Below are positions 1 through 10,100 of a DNA stretch of 64,000 nt, one piece after another; position 1 is the first letter of the stretch; each line of letters opens with the position of its first letter. Origin of the DNA: Bacteroides sp. (lineage in GTDB: Bacteria; Bacteroidota; Bacteroidia; Bacteroidales; Bacteroidaceae). Location of the stretch: NCBI GenBank assembly GCA_019416685.1, contig DXWV01000055.1:124001-188000 (forward strand), written 5' to 3'. The notes below the pieces were generated by a model. It had not been told where the DNA came from. It was given only the letters and a program-made list of their open reading frames with translations, and ran no database searches. A program made the position numbers and the translations under genes.

Positions 1-811
1 CTGCATAAACTGCCTGAATCATTGCTGCAGGAGCTTCTGACTGGAATACATTACGTCCCATATCCACTCCGGAAGCACCGTCATTGATAGCCATATAACA
101 AAGTTCAAGTGCTTCCCTTTCCGGCAGTTTCTTACCACCGGCAATCACTACTGGAACCGGACAGGCAGCTGCCACCTTCTCAAAACCGTCACAATAGTAC
201 GTTTTTACAATATTAGCACCATTTTCGGCTGCAATACGCGAAGCTAAACCAAAATAACGTGCATCGCGAACCATCTCCTTACCAACAGCCGTAACTCCCA
301 TTACAGGAATACCATAACGTGTACCTTTGTCCACCGCTTTGTAAAGATTGGCCACCGTCTTGGCTTCATGTTCCTTATCGCCGATAGCCAACATCACTGC
401 CATCGCCGAAACATTCATGCGTACTGCATCTTCAACATCAATCAATACATTGTCATTCAATTCCGTCAAGATGGAAGTTCCGGCATCCGAACGCAAGCAA
501 ACAGGTTTGTTTGTTATAGGTGGAATAACAGACTGTAAAATACCCCGAGTACACATCAGACAGTCTGCATACTCAATAAGTGGCACAATGTTCAGGTCGA
601 TACGCTCCAGCCCAGAAGTAGGTCCCATTATAAAACCATGGTCACAAGCCAGCATTACTGTACGTCCTGTTGCAGGATTAAAGATACGTGATAACCGATC
701 TTTCATTCCCCAGGGAAGATTTCCTGCGCCTTTTACGTGAAAAGTCTGATTTGCCACAGCCTGGTCCAGCCCAAAGTTGCAGCCATCTCTTAAATCATCT
801 AAATCTGCCAT
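1..811 (-). CDS. LsrF-type class I aldolase (partial, runs off window start)
   Basis: Reads MADLDDLRDGCNFGLDQ from the ATG at 811 and stays open to base 1, so the C-terminus is missing. The sequence matches the DeoC/FbaB/LsrF class I aldolase family. The motif NIVKTYY puts the Schiff-base lysine at residue 203, the same number as in E. coli LsrF, and the phosphate-binding strand VVIAGGKK follows. Family members cleave or thiolyse phosphorylated ketoses or diones in the cytoplasm. Here it is the last visible gene of an operon with a split dihydroxyacetone-type kinase (28 bp downstream of dhaL), so I infer that it cleaves the phosphorylated product of that kinase. True AI-2 processing is less likely because no lsrK or lsr transport genes are visible. 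Confidence 0.85.
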   Translation of the reverse strand, partial: MADLDDLRDGCNFGLDQAVANQTFHVKGAGNLPWGMKDRLSRIFNPATGRTVMLACDHGFIMGPTSGLERIDLNIVPLIEYADCLMCTRGILQSVIPPITNKPVCLRSDAGTSILTELNDNVLIDVEDAVRMNVSAMAVMLAIGDKEHEAKTVANLYKAVDKGTRYGIPVMGVTAVGKEMVRDARYFGLASRIAAENGANIVKTYYCDGFEKVAAACPVPVVIAGGKKLPEREALELCYMAINDGASGVDMGRNVFQSEAPAAMIQAVYA

Positions 812-839
812 TTTCTCTTATTCTGTTTTTTATATATCT

Positions 840-1463
840 TTAAAGTAGTGCTTTTGCAAAAGCATCAAACATACACGACCAGGAGCTTGCTCCGGAATCG
901 GCATATCCGATAGAGCGTTCGCCATAATTACGGGCACGCCCAAAGTTGGCTTTCATATCTACAGTTTCCGCTGCCCCCTTCAATGCAGCTTCCGCTCCCG
1001 CTGCCATCAACATTTTTATATCAGACGAATTTGTGGTCTGCATAGCTTCTACAGCAGGTATCAAAGCGTCCATCATCGTCTTATCTCCGCGTTGGGCTTT
1101 AGTCTGCTTCTTCACACCGGCAAGTCCACCGGCAAACATATTTTTTACACCTTCAGCATCCAGCTCAGTTACCCCGTCTGCCAGTGCATCGCTCATTCCG
1201 AGGAAAAATCCTCCAAGTAGCGTACTGGTAGAACCACTGATCTGCAACATTACATCAAAGCCCATATCTCCAAGCATTTTCTTGAATTCCGTACCTTTAT
1301 CAGCCGATTGTACAATGGCCGACATAGCCTGTACGATAGCTGTACCGTGATCACCGTCACCCAATACAGCATCCAGTTTAGAGAATTCATCAGAACGCTC
1401 TGTTATATTTTCCAGAGCGTTCTGAATCATTTTCTTAAAGTCATTTACTGTTAGTTTATCCAT
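840..1463 (-). CDS. dhaL: DhaL-type kinase subunit (ADP-binding)
   Basis: 207 residues, the normal length for DhaL. The nucleotide/Mg site LGDGDHG lies near residues 35-41, followed by the all-helical core with GSTSTLLGGFFLG and the C-terminal GYADSGASSW. DhaL carries ADP/ATP and phosphorylates the substrate bound by DhaK. The gene starts 2 bp after the dhaK stop, so the two are surely co-translated. No DhaM/EIIA-like partner is visible; the pair may therefore use ATP directly and act on a ketose such as erythrulose, dihydroxyacetone or a branched ketose. The family is certain, the substrate is not. Confidence 0.9.
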   Translation of the reverse strand: MDKLTVNDFKKMIQNALENITERSDEFSKLDAVLGDGDHGTAIVQAMSAIVQSADKGTEFKKMLGDMGFDVMLQISGSTSTLLGGFFLGMSDALADGVTELDAEGVKNMFAGGLAGVKKQTKAQRGDKTMMDALIPAVEAMQTTNSSDIKMLMAAGAEAALKGAAETVDMKANFGRARNYGERSIGYADSGASSWSCMFDAFAKALL

Positions 1464-1465
1464 TC

Positions 1466-2470
1466 TTATCTTCCTAAAGTAGTCCAGTAAGGTGCATTGG
1501 ACATATGGTTTTTCAGATAATCTACATGATCATTGTCCAACAATGCCAGAATCATTTGAAAACCTGCTTGTTCCTGCACTGTCAGTAATTCACCAATACG
1601 CCCGGCCACCACTTCAATACCGTTGTTTTCTAATATAAAATGAGCCTTACGGTAAACAATGCTCATCTCCATATGAGTAGTTGCCCCCACACCATTAATG
1701 ATAAGCAACGCCTTATCTCCGGATTTAGGCTGTAATTTTTTCATCAACAAACCTACCATTTCCTCGGCAGTATCATCAGCAGAAACCAATGGTTTACGTC
1801 CACCACCACCTTCGCCATGTTGTCCCATACCAATCTCCATAATACCGTCCGGAAGGTCGGAAATGTTCATACCATTTTGAGGATGCGTACATGCTTTCAT
1901 TGCTACCGCAAGCGTAGCTATCTTCGCATTCATACGTTCGCCTATTTCAAGAATCTCGTCCAGAGATTTACCTTCTTCGGCAGCAGCACCCACCACTTTA
2001 ATCAAAGGCACACAACCTGCCAATCCGCGACGATCTTCATCGGGAGCATCCAGTCCGGCACTAATATCATCATGTGTAATAATGCTCTTCACTTTTATAC
2101 CAACCCGCTCGGCCAACTGACAAGCCATGTTTGCACTCATAATATCACCGGAATGATTGAGTACTACCAACAAAATCCCCGCTTTGCGTTTGAACATTTG
2201 TAAAGCCTGAAAGACGCGTTGTGCACCCGGAGCTGCAAAAATATCTCCAACCACAGAGCAATCAAGCATACCTTCTCCTACAAAACCACTCAATGCAGGT
2301 TCATGCCCTGAACCTCCAAGTGTGATAATAGCGACCTTGTCTTCCGGTTTAGCATTCGCACGCACAATAATATTCTCACCTCCAATAGCTACCTGATCAC
2401 TGTAAGCCATCACATAGCCTTCCAATAACTCTTCTGTGAGATTATCAGGGTTATTTATAAACTTATGCAT
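1466..2470 (-). CDS. dhaK: DhaK-type kinase subunit (substrate-binding)
   Basis: 334 residues, full length for DhaK. The glycine-rich start GGSGHEPALSGFVG near residue 53 and the covalent substrate histidine in GMGQHGEGGGGR (about His218) are both present; family members hold the ketone as a hemiaminal on this histidine. The usual NYTGD segment appears as NHSGD, a change near the substrate pocket that fits a non-standard ketose. The gene lies 23 bp downstream of a VOC-fold gene and 2 bp upstream of dhaL. Family assignment is firm; calling the substrate dihydroxyacetone would be a guess. Confidence 0.9.
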   Translation of the reverse strand: MHKFINNPDNLTEELLEGYVMAYSDQVAIGGENIIVRANAKPEDKVAIITLGGSGHEPALSGFVGEGMLDCSVVGDIFAAPGAQRVFQALQMFKRKAGILLVVLNHSGDIMSANMACQLAERVGIKVKSIITHDDISAGLDAPDEDRRGLAGCVPLIKVVGAAAEEGKSLDEILEIGERMNAKIATLAVAMKACTHPQNGMNISDLPDGIMEIGMGQHGEGGGGRKPLVSADDTAEEMVGLLMKKLQPKSGDKALLIINGVGATTHMEMSIVYRKAHFILENNGIEVVAGRIGELLTVQEQAGFQMILALLDNDHVDYLKNHMSNAPYWTTLGR

Positions 2471-2493
2471 ATTCTTATTCTTTAATTTAAGAG

Positions 2494-2811
2494 TTACTTT
2501 TCAAAATACATCAGTTCGAGTGCTATACCTTCTTCTTCAATAAAGGCAATGGTAAGATTCTCACCACCCGGCATCGGTTCAACAAGCACTTTGGCACCTT
2601 TTAATTCTTCTTCCAGATTATCTACTTCATAGGCAATATGAGCCGTTTTCTGAATTAGTTCCGGCATCCAGCTTCCTTCTTCAAAACGAAGAAATTCTAT
2701 TTTATTAGGGCTTTCGTTAAAGTTAGTCAGCCACACTTTTAAACCTTCCGCATAGGATTCACCCGGTTGCGGCGTCTGAGTAGGTATTCCAATATGATTT
2801 ATTTTTCTCAT
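2494..2811 (-). CDS. VOC (glyoxalase/bleomycin-resistance fold) protein
   Basis: 105 residues, one VOC module. It opens with the typical MRKINHIGI strand carrying the first metal-ligand histidine; HIAYEVDNLEEEL supplies a second histidine, and EEEGIALELMYFE ends with the conserved glutamate. Relatives include lactoylglutathione lyases, methylmalonyl-CoA epimerases and sugar-modifying dioxygenase-fold enzymes. Placed between a cupin sugar-isomerase-like gene and dhaK, it may act on a ketose or its epimer, or remove a 2-oxoaldehyde by-product. No signal peptide is visible, so it should be cytoplasmic. Confidence 0.7.
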   Translation of the reverse strand: MRKINHIGIPTQTPQPGESYAEGLKVWLTNFNESPNKIEFLRFEEGSWMPELIQKTAHIAYEVDNLEEELKGAKVLVEPMPGGENLTIAFIEEEGIALELMYFEK

Positions 2812-2828
2812 GGTATCTTAGGTATTAA

Positions 2829-3509
2829 TTATAAAGCCGCTTTTTTATTTGTAAAACGCAAACCATCATTATCATGGTAACAAGCCCACTCTTCAACAAT
2901 GGCTCCTTCAGGACCGGCCATCATAAAATGGAAAGTCTCAGGTTCTTTCAAACGAAGAACATCACCTACCTGCTGTACTACAAAGTTTTTGCTCTTAACC
3001 GGACCGTGACCGGCAGGAATAGCAGGCGGATTAGGAGTTTCGTCTCCTACCTCAGAAAAATTATACACCCATCCATGATTTACCATCCATGATTCATGTT
3101 TGGCAGGAAATGAAGTTTTTACGTGAGCATGTTCCGGAATCATCTGCCCCGGCAATAAATAAATACTATGAGCAAAATAGCCATGTTCGGCATCATTAAT
3201 CCAGAAGATACCACCCATACCTGTATTCTCAAAGTCACCCAGTCCGAAATCTGTAAACCAGATATCTTTTTCCATCAATGCAGTGAAAGGTACATCATAA
3301 AACTCAAACATATCCAGGAATGCTTTCTTAGCAGCTTCCTGATCAAACTTTCCATCTTTGTAGAAGTCAGCATTTGTGAACTTCTTCTGATACGTTGTCT
3401 TTTCTTGTGTCATAACTGGTTCTGTCTTTTTAGATTCTGTAGAGCAAGAGGTCATCCCTAACCCACAGCAGGCAATAAATGCCACAATTAATACTTTTGT
3501 TGTTTTCAT
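2829..3509 (-). CDS. Cupin lipoprotein, D-lyxose ketol-isomerase-like
   Basis: 226 residues. The N-terminus ends in a lipobox (CGLGMTSCS), so it is probably a lipoprotein. The cupin core contains PGQMIPEHAHVKTSFPAKHE, with two histidines and a glutamate positioned as metal ligands, and LKEPETFHFMMAGPEGAIVEEWA as the second cupin motif. This arrangement resembles D-lyxose ketol-isomerases of the YdaE/LI family, but those are cytoplasmic; an exported version is unusual. It precedes the VOC and kinase genes by 17 bp in the same operon. It may isomerise or bind a sugar in the periplasm or at the surface. Confidence 0.65.
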   Translation of the reverse strand: MKTTKVLIVAFIACCGLGMTSCSTESKKTEPVMTQEKTTYQKKFTNADFYKDGKFDQEAAKKAFLDMFEFYDVPFTALMEKDIWFTDFGLGDFENTGMGGIFWINDAEHGYFAHSIYLLPGQMIPEHAHVKTSFPAKHESWMVNHGWVYNFSEVGDETPNPPAIPAGHGPVKSKNFVVQQVGDVLRLKEPETFHFMMAGPEGAIVEEWACYHDNDGLRFTNKKAAL

Positions 3510-3580
3510 CGTTTTTATATATTATTGATTTTTAGTTTCTAATGTCCAATGCCAGCATTTTAATTCTTAATCTTCAATTT

Positions 3581-4747
3581 TCAATTAATAACCCCCATCC
3601 CCTCAATCTCAATCAGAAGTTCAGAACGGCAGACATCCGTAAGGGTATATACTGCCGGAAGATCGGGATACTGACGGGTGATGACTTCACAAGCTTTCGC
3701 CATATCCTCCCATCTTTTAACGTAAACGCGAAAGCATATGTATGATGCACCCTCCGTAACCGGAATACCTGATTGTCGAAGATTTTCGGCTGAAACAAGA
3801 TATTTAATATTCTCCAGGGTTGCTATTGTCTGTTCTTCAATCCCCACTCCTTCCAGACTCTGTTCACCTCGAATAGCAGCAGTACCGGAGATATAAACAA
3901 ATCCATGGTCTTTCTTCCATATAGCCTTGGCACGTTCAAACTTCGGAGTAGTCTTCTTATCAAGCTTCTCGTCCTTTTCGCCCAGCAACACATTTTGTGA
4001 ATAAGCATGAGCAGAGACCTGCAACGGATTATCTACCGGTTTCACACAGAGCGTTTCATCCCGGCAAAGCAAAGCATCAATATCAATCATTACCCCTCCC
4101 CACTGAGTGCCAATACCAGTAGCCGCCGGATAACCTTCTACCCACCGTACGGACTGATAAAACAAAGAACGGGCATCATTGAAGTCCTGATAATGCTGAT
4201 GTCCCGTGACATCACAATCTGTTATTTTCTCAATGTAATTCCACTGACGTACAATAGAAGAAACCGGCATCTGCTCGATAACCATTATATGAGAAATTGT
4301 TCTGAACACATCATCCGCCTGTCTACGGATAGCAGTTTGAAGTACATCACCAATAATCCCACTCATAAACAGACGCTTGCATCCTTTACGTTCAATCGTA
4401 ATATAAGGCACATGATCCAGTGTTTTATAACAGATACAATCGGCATCCGTCAATACCACTTCATGTACTTCCATCACAAGCCCTTGCGGACATGGCGGTT
4501 GGGCAACATAACTCACAGTAGGAACCGTATTTCCAAATCGTTCAGCAATAACACTGCGAATCTGACTGAAACGTTCGCAGTATTCTTCATTATTTTGTGG
4601 TGCACCGAATACGACAATACGCACCGGTGTATAGATTGCCTCATACAAAGCCATCAACCGAAGAAGCATCTCCTCAAAAGATCCTTTTCCCGTTTGATAA
4701 AGCCTATGGACGATTTCTATATTTGTTTCCAATATCATATTTTTCAT
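3581..4747 (-). CDS. RidA/YjgF-like protein with FkbO-type layout
   Basis: 388 residues, far longer than a single RidA subunit (about 130). The C-terminal half reads as a RidA-type module (FVYISGTAAIRGEQ near residue 280, then YLVSAENL and CRSELLIEIEGMGVI at the end), where the late arginine and glutamate match the RidA active site. The first half resembles the N-terminal part of FkbO/Hyg5-like chorismatases. It follows the cytochrome gene by 2 bp. RidA proteins hydrolyse reactive enamines/imines; chorismatase-type members cleave enol ethers. Either could apply; I cannot choose. Confidence 0.55.
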   Translation of the reverse strand: MKNMILETNIEIVHRLYQTGKGSFEEMLLRLMALYEAIYTPVRIVVFGAPQNNEEYCERFSQIRSVIAERFGNTVPTVSYVAQPPCPQGLVMEVHEVVLTDADCICYKTLDHVPYITIERKGCKRLFMSGIIGDVLQTAIRRQADDVFRTISHIMVIEQMPVSSIVRQWNYIEKITDCDVTGHQHYQDFNDARSLFYQSVRWVEGYPAATGIGTQWGGVMIDIDALLCRDETLCVKPVDNPLQVSAHAYSQNVLLGEKDEKLDKKTTPKFERAKAIWKKDHGFVYISGTAAIRGEQSLEGVGIEEQTIATLENIKYLVSAENLRQSGIPVTEGASYICFRVYVKRWEDMAKACEVITRQYPDLPAVYTLTDVCRSELLIEIEGMGVIN

Positions 4748-4749
4748 AT

Positions 4750-6537
4750 TTAGAGAGAATTCACATATTCTACGAGTTCATCTATTTCCTTATCAGATAC
4801 TTTTTTATCAATACCGTGTTTATGAACCGCAAAAACATCTTTCATCGTAGCAGCCCTTCCATCAAATAAGTAAGGAGCCGTACGCCACACTTCCCGAAGG
4901 GTCGGTGTATCCCATCCATTTTCAAATTCAACGTCTTCTCCAATACGATGCATTTTCATATCGGTATAATATGGTCCCGAATGACACTCATCACACTTCA
5001 GTTTTTCATAAACCTTGCGGCCCCGTTGTGCTTTCTCCGAAAGCTCACCATTCACCAGATACGGACTGGGGACTGGCTTAAGATCCATCAGGTATTCATC
5101 CACACAATTTGCAAAATCTTCCGGAAGATCAGTAAACTGAATCAATTTATATCCGGCACGCACAGCTACATTGGCAGAAGCACGGATACCCGAGATCATA
5201 TTAGGAGGCGTGACATGCGAGAAAAGTAAACTTTTACAGTTCTTCGGATTACCGATACCATCATTCATCAAATCCCAGTTCATACCATCTGTACGGGCAT
5301 CTCCAGGATGACATCCATTACACGACTGCCAGTTCTGGAAACAGTGATCCGCATCATTAAAGTATTTCTCACCACGTTGTATGCGGCTCTCTACCCGGTT
5401 CTGCACTAAAGGAACAGCATCTACCTGATACGTATTCAAATCAACAATATTCAAAGTATCCGAAAAATAAGTGGGAACAATTGCCTTCCCATCTTTCAGT
5501 ATCAAATTACGTGGTCCATTTCCTGCCAACGCTACCCGATCTCGAAGCCCATACAAAAAACGAAGATCATATGCCAATGCATCCTTTTGTGGATAAGCCT
5601 CAAACTTCTGAATAAAACCGGGATAATCAATCACGCTAATATCATGTGTACCGGAATGACTGATAACGATTCTATTGTCCGCACACTTCACATCCCATAT
5701 ACCAGCTGCACCACGTTCGGGTTCATCCAATAATACCGCTCCCTCAAATTCAAGATTTTCCAGATTGACAATGCTGATAGCACTTGTATTCATCCAACCT
5801 TGTTGTAGTTGTGAAGTAGGAACCTGAAAGCGTCCCAGGTTATGTGTTATCAATAAGTAACGGCCATCGGGAGAAAGCGTCATGCCACGCAGGGCATTAC
5901 TTCCGTTAGCCAACTGAATATCGCGTACCTTATGAAAACTATTCAAATCAATGACCGAAACACATGCTGCCACCGTATCTATATCAGCCCGTTGTTGGGG
6001 GAGATAATTGGTGACGAACAAGTACTGTCCATTCGGATCGAGTATAGATGATTTAGGTTCACGAAGTACTTTTACTTCACGTGTCACTTTATTACTCTCT
6101 AAATCAATCTCGGAAACTGTTGTTGAGAATTGATTACAAACGTATAATTTATTCGTTTTCTCATCTGCCAGAGGAAAACAAGCTCCCGAACCGGTCGGTA
6201 CATATTCCTTTGAATCTCCCGATGCGGAAAGGATATATACTCCATTCTTATCTCCGGTGACAGTAGTATATATTTTATCCCCCACTACAGTTACTCCACT
6301 GGGCACTGCATCCAAATCCCACTTTTGCAAAATCTCCTCCCAGTCAGACGAATAAAGGACTAACTGCTTTGTCCCTTTTTGTGATGTAATAACACCTGCC
6401 TTATATGGAGTTAACCCAGTTATAAACAAAGGATCACTTTCAGATTGAACCGCCTGGCGAAAAGTAAAACCCAGCAAAATAGCAGAAGCCAACAGTGCCA
6501 AAAGAGACTTTATTCCGATATGTGTATACTTTCTCAT
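4750..6537 (-). CDS. Exported beta-propeller / di-haem cytochrome c (MauG/CcpA-like) protein
   Basis: 595 residues. A signal peptide or membrane anchor (SLLALLASAILLGFTF) is followed by a YVTN/YncE-type propeller, about residues 40-380, with repeats such as NKLYVCNQFSTTVSEIDL and PDGRYLLITHNLG. The C-terminal part has two c-type haem sites, CNGCH near 407 and CDECH near 516, as in bacterial cytochrome c peroxidases and MauG. It would act in the periplasm, reducing peroxide or oxidising a substrate. It is the first gene of the operon, with a promoter box at 6561-6568. A di-haem redox protein leading a sugar-catabolism operon is unexpected. Confidence 0.8.
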   Translation of the reverse strand: MRKYTHIGIKSLLALLASAILLGFTFRQAVQSESDPLFITGLTPYKAGVITSQKGTKQLVLYSSDWEEILQKWDLDAVPSGVTVVGDKIYTTVTGDKNGVYILSASGDSKEYVPTGSGACFPLADEKTNKLYVCNQFSTTVSEIDLESNKVTREVKVLREPKSSILDPNGQYLFVTNYLPQQRADIDTVAACVSVIDLNSFHKVRDIQLANGSNALRGMTLSPDGRYLLITHNLGRFQVPTSQLQQGWMNTSAISIVNLENLEFEGAVLLDEPERGAAGIWDVKCADNRIVISHSGTHDISVIDYPGFIQKFEAYPQKDALAYDLRFLYGLRDRVALAGNGPRNLILKDGKAIVPTYFSDTLNIVDLNTYQVDAVPLVQNRVESRIQRGEKYFNDADHCFQNWQSCNGCHPGDARTDGMNWDLMNDGIGNPKNCKSLLFSHVTPPNMISGIRASANVAVRAGYKLIQFTDLPEDFANCVDEYLMDLKPVPSPYLVNGELSEKAQRGRKVYEKLKCDECHSGPYYTDMKMHRIGEDVEFENGWDTPTLREVWRTAPYLFDGRAATMKDVFAVHKHGIDKKVSDKEIDELVEYVNSL

Positions 6538-6560
6538 GGTCGATTATTTTTATTCCCCCA

Positions 6561-6568
6561 CAAAGTTA
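6561..6568 (-). promoter_or_regulatory. Promoter -7 box for the 1-6537 operon
   Basis: On the minus strand the box reads TAACTTTG, an exact fit to the Bacteroides consensus TAnnTTTG. It lies 24 bp upstream of the ATG at 6537. No clear TTG -33 element is seen, which suggests dependence on an activator. Confidence 0.55.
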
Positions 6569-7055
6569 GTCGTTAATAGCTATCACCATTATCACTATAA
6601 TCTCATAGACTTATAATAGCGTATCAACTATCATAGAAAATATTTATATAACAGGATATGAGACGGGGCTAACAGCTATATTTCCAGGACGAGAAAGGGA
6701 GCTACACGGTACTTATTTCTTGAGAAGCAATAACTATAATATGATAAAACACAGATCAACTATTTACGATTAGACGATGTACGATGTACGATTGAAGTTA
6801 CTCTTTTAAAAACCTGTTTCAGTGTTGTTAGAAACAGAGTAATCCCAATCGTACATCGTAAATCGTCTAATCGTAAATAGATTCATTATTGATCTGTTTT
6901 CTGTATTCACCTATCCAGCCCTCTGATTTACCAACCAAAATGCAGTCCATTTGAAATTTTATCTCATTTTACTGTCAATAACGTCCCAAAAACGATTCAG
7001 AGACAAATAAAGCAGCATTTGAAACAATACATAAAAACATCTTTTCACGATTTGA
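6569..7055. other. Intergenic region between divergent operons
   Basis: About 490 bp without a supported gene. It holds the long inverted repeat described separately (6760-6880), with partial outer pairing of ACAGATCAA near 6751 and TTGATCTGT near 6889. Otherwise it is AT-rich with no recognised RNA gene. Confidence 0.6.
6760..6880. repeat. Large inverted repeat, 35-bp arms with one mismatch
   Basis: Arms at 6760-6794 and 6846-6880 are complementary over 35 bp with one mismatch, separated by 51 bp. The arms contain a tandem CGATGTA/CGATGTA unit. Within the loop GTTACTCT and AGAGTAAT can pair as well. Related TTTACGATGTACGATT strings are, from memory, common between genes in Bacteroides, so this is probably a dispersed hairpin or miniature element, sitting here between divergent promoters. 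Confidence 0.75.
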
Positions 7056-7063
7056 TACCTTTG
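7056..7063 (+). promoter_or_regulatory. Promoter -7 box for the susC operon
   Basis: TACCTTTG matches TAnnTTTG exactly, 78 bp before the SusC start codon. No good TTG element lies 19-21 bp upstream, as expected for a regulator-dependent PUL promoter. Confidence 0.55.
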
Positions 7064-7141
7064 CAGAACCAAGTGTTAACGCACACATCGATAACATTTG
7101 TGAAATTATACTTTTTATTAATTAAAATCTAATTAAAGAAG

Positions 7142-10100
7142 ATGAAAAACAATTTTCCTTTTCTAACCAAAAGGTGTAGCGCAATGCTACTATTGTTGGG
7201 CATGTTAGGTTCCTTTCCAAATTATGGAGTAACCGCTTTTGCCACCTCTCCATCTGTTCCGGGCATCACACAATCCCGAAACATCACATTGAAAGGTACC
7301 ATTATTGACGAAACCGGAGAAACTGTTCCGGGAGCTGCTATCCAGGTAGTAGGTACACCGAGAGGAGTAACTACAGATATGGATGGCACATTCTCAATTG
7401 ACGTACCCAAAGGAGCCAAACTCGAAATTACGTATTTGGGTATGGAACCCCAAACAATCACAGTAGGTGATAAGAATAACCTTAGAATCATACTGAAACA
7501 AAAAGTAGACGAACTGGATGAGGTTACAGTTGTTGCTTTTGCCAAGCAGAAGAAAGAAAGTGTGCTTGCCTCTGTATCAACTATTAAACCGGCAGAACTG
7601 AAAGCACCTACAAGTAACCTTACCACAGCACTCGCCGGACGTGTAGCAGGTCTTATCTCCTATCAGCGTAGTGGTGAACCGGGTGCAGACAATGCAGACT
7701 TCTTCGTACGTGGTGTAACAACCTTCGGATACGCAAAGTCTCCACTTATCCTGGTAGATGATGTAGAAATGGAGTCAGAAGACTTAGCCCGTCTGCAAGT
7801 AGATGACATCGCCAGTTTCTCTATCATGAAAGATGCTACGGCAACTGCTCTTTATGGTGCACGTGGTGCTAATGGCGTTATTCTGGTGACTACAAAGCAA
7901 GGTGTTGAAGGACCAAGTAAGATTTCAGCCCGTTTTGAGACTTCTATTTCTGCTCCGACAAAAGAAGTTAAATGGACGGATCCTATCACTTATATGAATA
8001 TGTATAACGAGGCTATCACTACACGCGATCCGTCGTCTCCTGCCCGTTATAGCCAACAGAAGATAGACAATACAATAGCCGGTCTGAACCCTAATGTGTT
8101 CCCTGCTGTAGACTGGTATGATATGTTGCTGAAGAACCACACAACCAACTTGCGTGGTAACCTGAATCTAAGCGGTGGTGGTAAAGTAGCCAGATACTAC
8201 GTGGCCGGATCATTGTCACACGACGCCGGTATCTTTAAAAATGCCAAAGCAAACGGATTTGACAATAACATCAGTCTATTCAAGTATTTGCTTCGTAGTA
8301 ATGTAGATATCAATGTTAGTAAATCAACATTGGTAAGAGTACGTTTGCAAGCTACAATGGACGATTATACCGGTCCGGTACATTCAGGAAGTGACCTATA
8401 CAAAATGATTTCTCAGTCGAGCCCGGTAGAATATCCGGCTTATTACCAACCAGACAAAGCCAACGAAACGACTCCATACATCCTATACGGTGGTAGTGAA
8501 AATACGTTTATCAACCCCTATGCTGAATTAATGAAAGGTTATCAGGACAGACAGAACTCTACAATTTTTGCCCAAATGGAATTGGAACAGGATTTAGGTT
8601 TCATATTGAAAGGACTGAAACTGAGAGGTATGTTCAATACCAATCGCAAGACTAATTATAGTATTGACCGTACGTATAAACCCTACTATTTTACTGCAGG
8701 AGGTTTCAATCCAGCTCAGAATACTTACTTCCTGACTTGTCTTAATCCCTCTGCCGGTACAGACTATCTGGCTGTTGGAAATGAGAACAAGGAAGTTATC
8801 AACTCCACTTATTTCCAAGGAACATTGACTTATAATCATACCTTCAATAAGAAACATGCTGTAAGCGGTTTGCTGGTATATTATTTGCGTGATGAAAAGA
8901 ACTCTCAGAAAACCAGTACCATACAGTTATCACTTCCCTATCGTAATATGGGACTCTCGGGACGTGTTACATATGCTTATGACGACCGTTATTTCTTCGA
9001 AGGTAACTTCGGTTACAACGGTTCCGAACGTTTCTCTGAGAAAGAACGCTATGGATTCTTCCCATCAGCCGGTTTAGGATACATCATCAGTAATGAGCCG
9101 TTCTATCCGGAATCACTGAAAAAAGTACTTAGTAAACTAAAACTGAAAGCAACCTTTGGTTTGGTAGGAAATGACCAGATCGGTGCGAAGGAAGACCGTT
9201 TCTATTACCGCTCAGAAGTAAACTTGAACAATGGTAGCTATGGATATACATGGGGAAATGACTATACCGGTCTTCATTCTGTAAGTGGTGTTAGTATCAA
9301 TCGTTATGCCAATGATGATATCACTTGGGAAACTTCACGAAAAACCAACTTAGGTGTGGAAATAGGTCTTTTCAATGACCTCGAATTACAGGTGGATGTT
9401 TATCGTGACTACCGCTATAATATCCTGATGTCTCGTGCTTCTCTTCCGGGTTCTATGGGATTGCAGGCAAGTATTAAATCAAATTTGGGTGAAGCAATTA
9501 GCCAAGGTATCGATATCTCTTTAGATTACAATCATGCATTCAAGAATGGCTCCTTCATACAAGCACGTGGTAACCTAACTTGGGCAGGTGGTAAATACAA
9601 AGTATACGAAGAACCTGATTACAGCAAAACACCGTGGTTATCACGTATCGATCAAAAACTGAAACAAACTTGGGGATATGTGGCCGAACGTCTCTTCATC
9701 GACGATAATGAGGTTTACAACAGCCCGACTCAATTCGGAGAATGCCGTGGCGGTGATATCAAATACGTAGATATTAACGGTGACGGACAAATTACCGCTC
9801 TTGATAAAGTACCTCTGGGATATCCTGATGAAAGCCCTGAAATTGTTTATGGTTTTGGTTTGACATATGGCTGGAAAGGTATTGATATCTCTTGCTTCTT
9901 CCAAGGTTCTGCTCGTGAATCATTCTGGATGGACTATAACGTAATGCATCCGTTCACCGGAAGCGGTAGTGGAACACAAGTTATGCAAGCAATTGCCGAC
10001 AGCTACTGGAGCGAACGTAATCAGGATGTATATGCTTTCTGGCCTCGTCTGTCTTCTACCGTATCCTCAAATAACTCTCAGACCAGTACCTGGTTCATGC

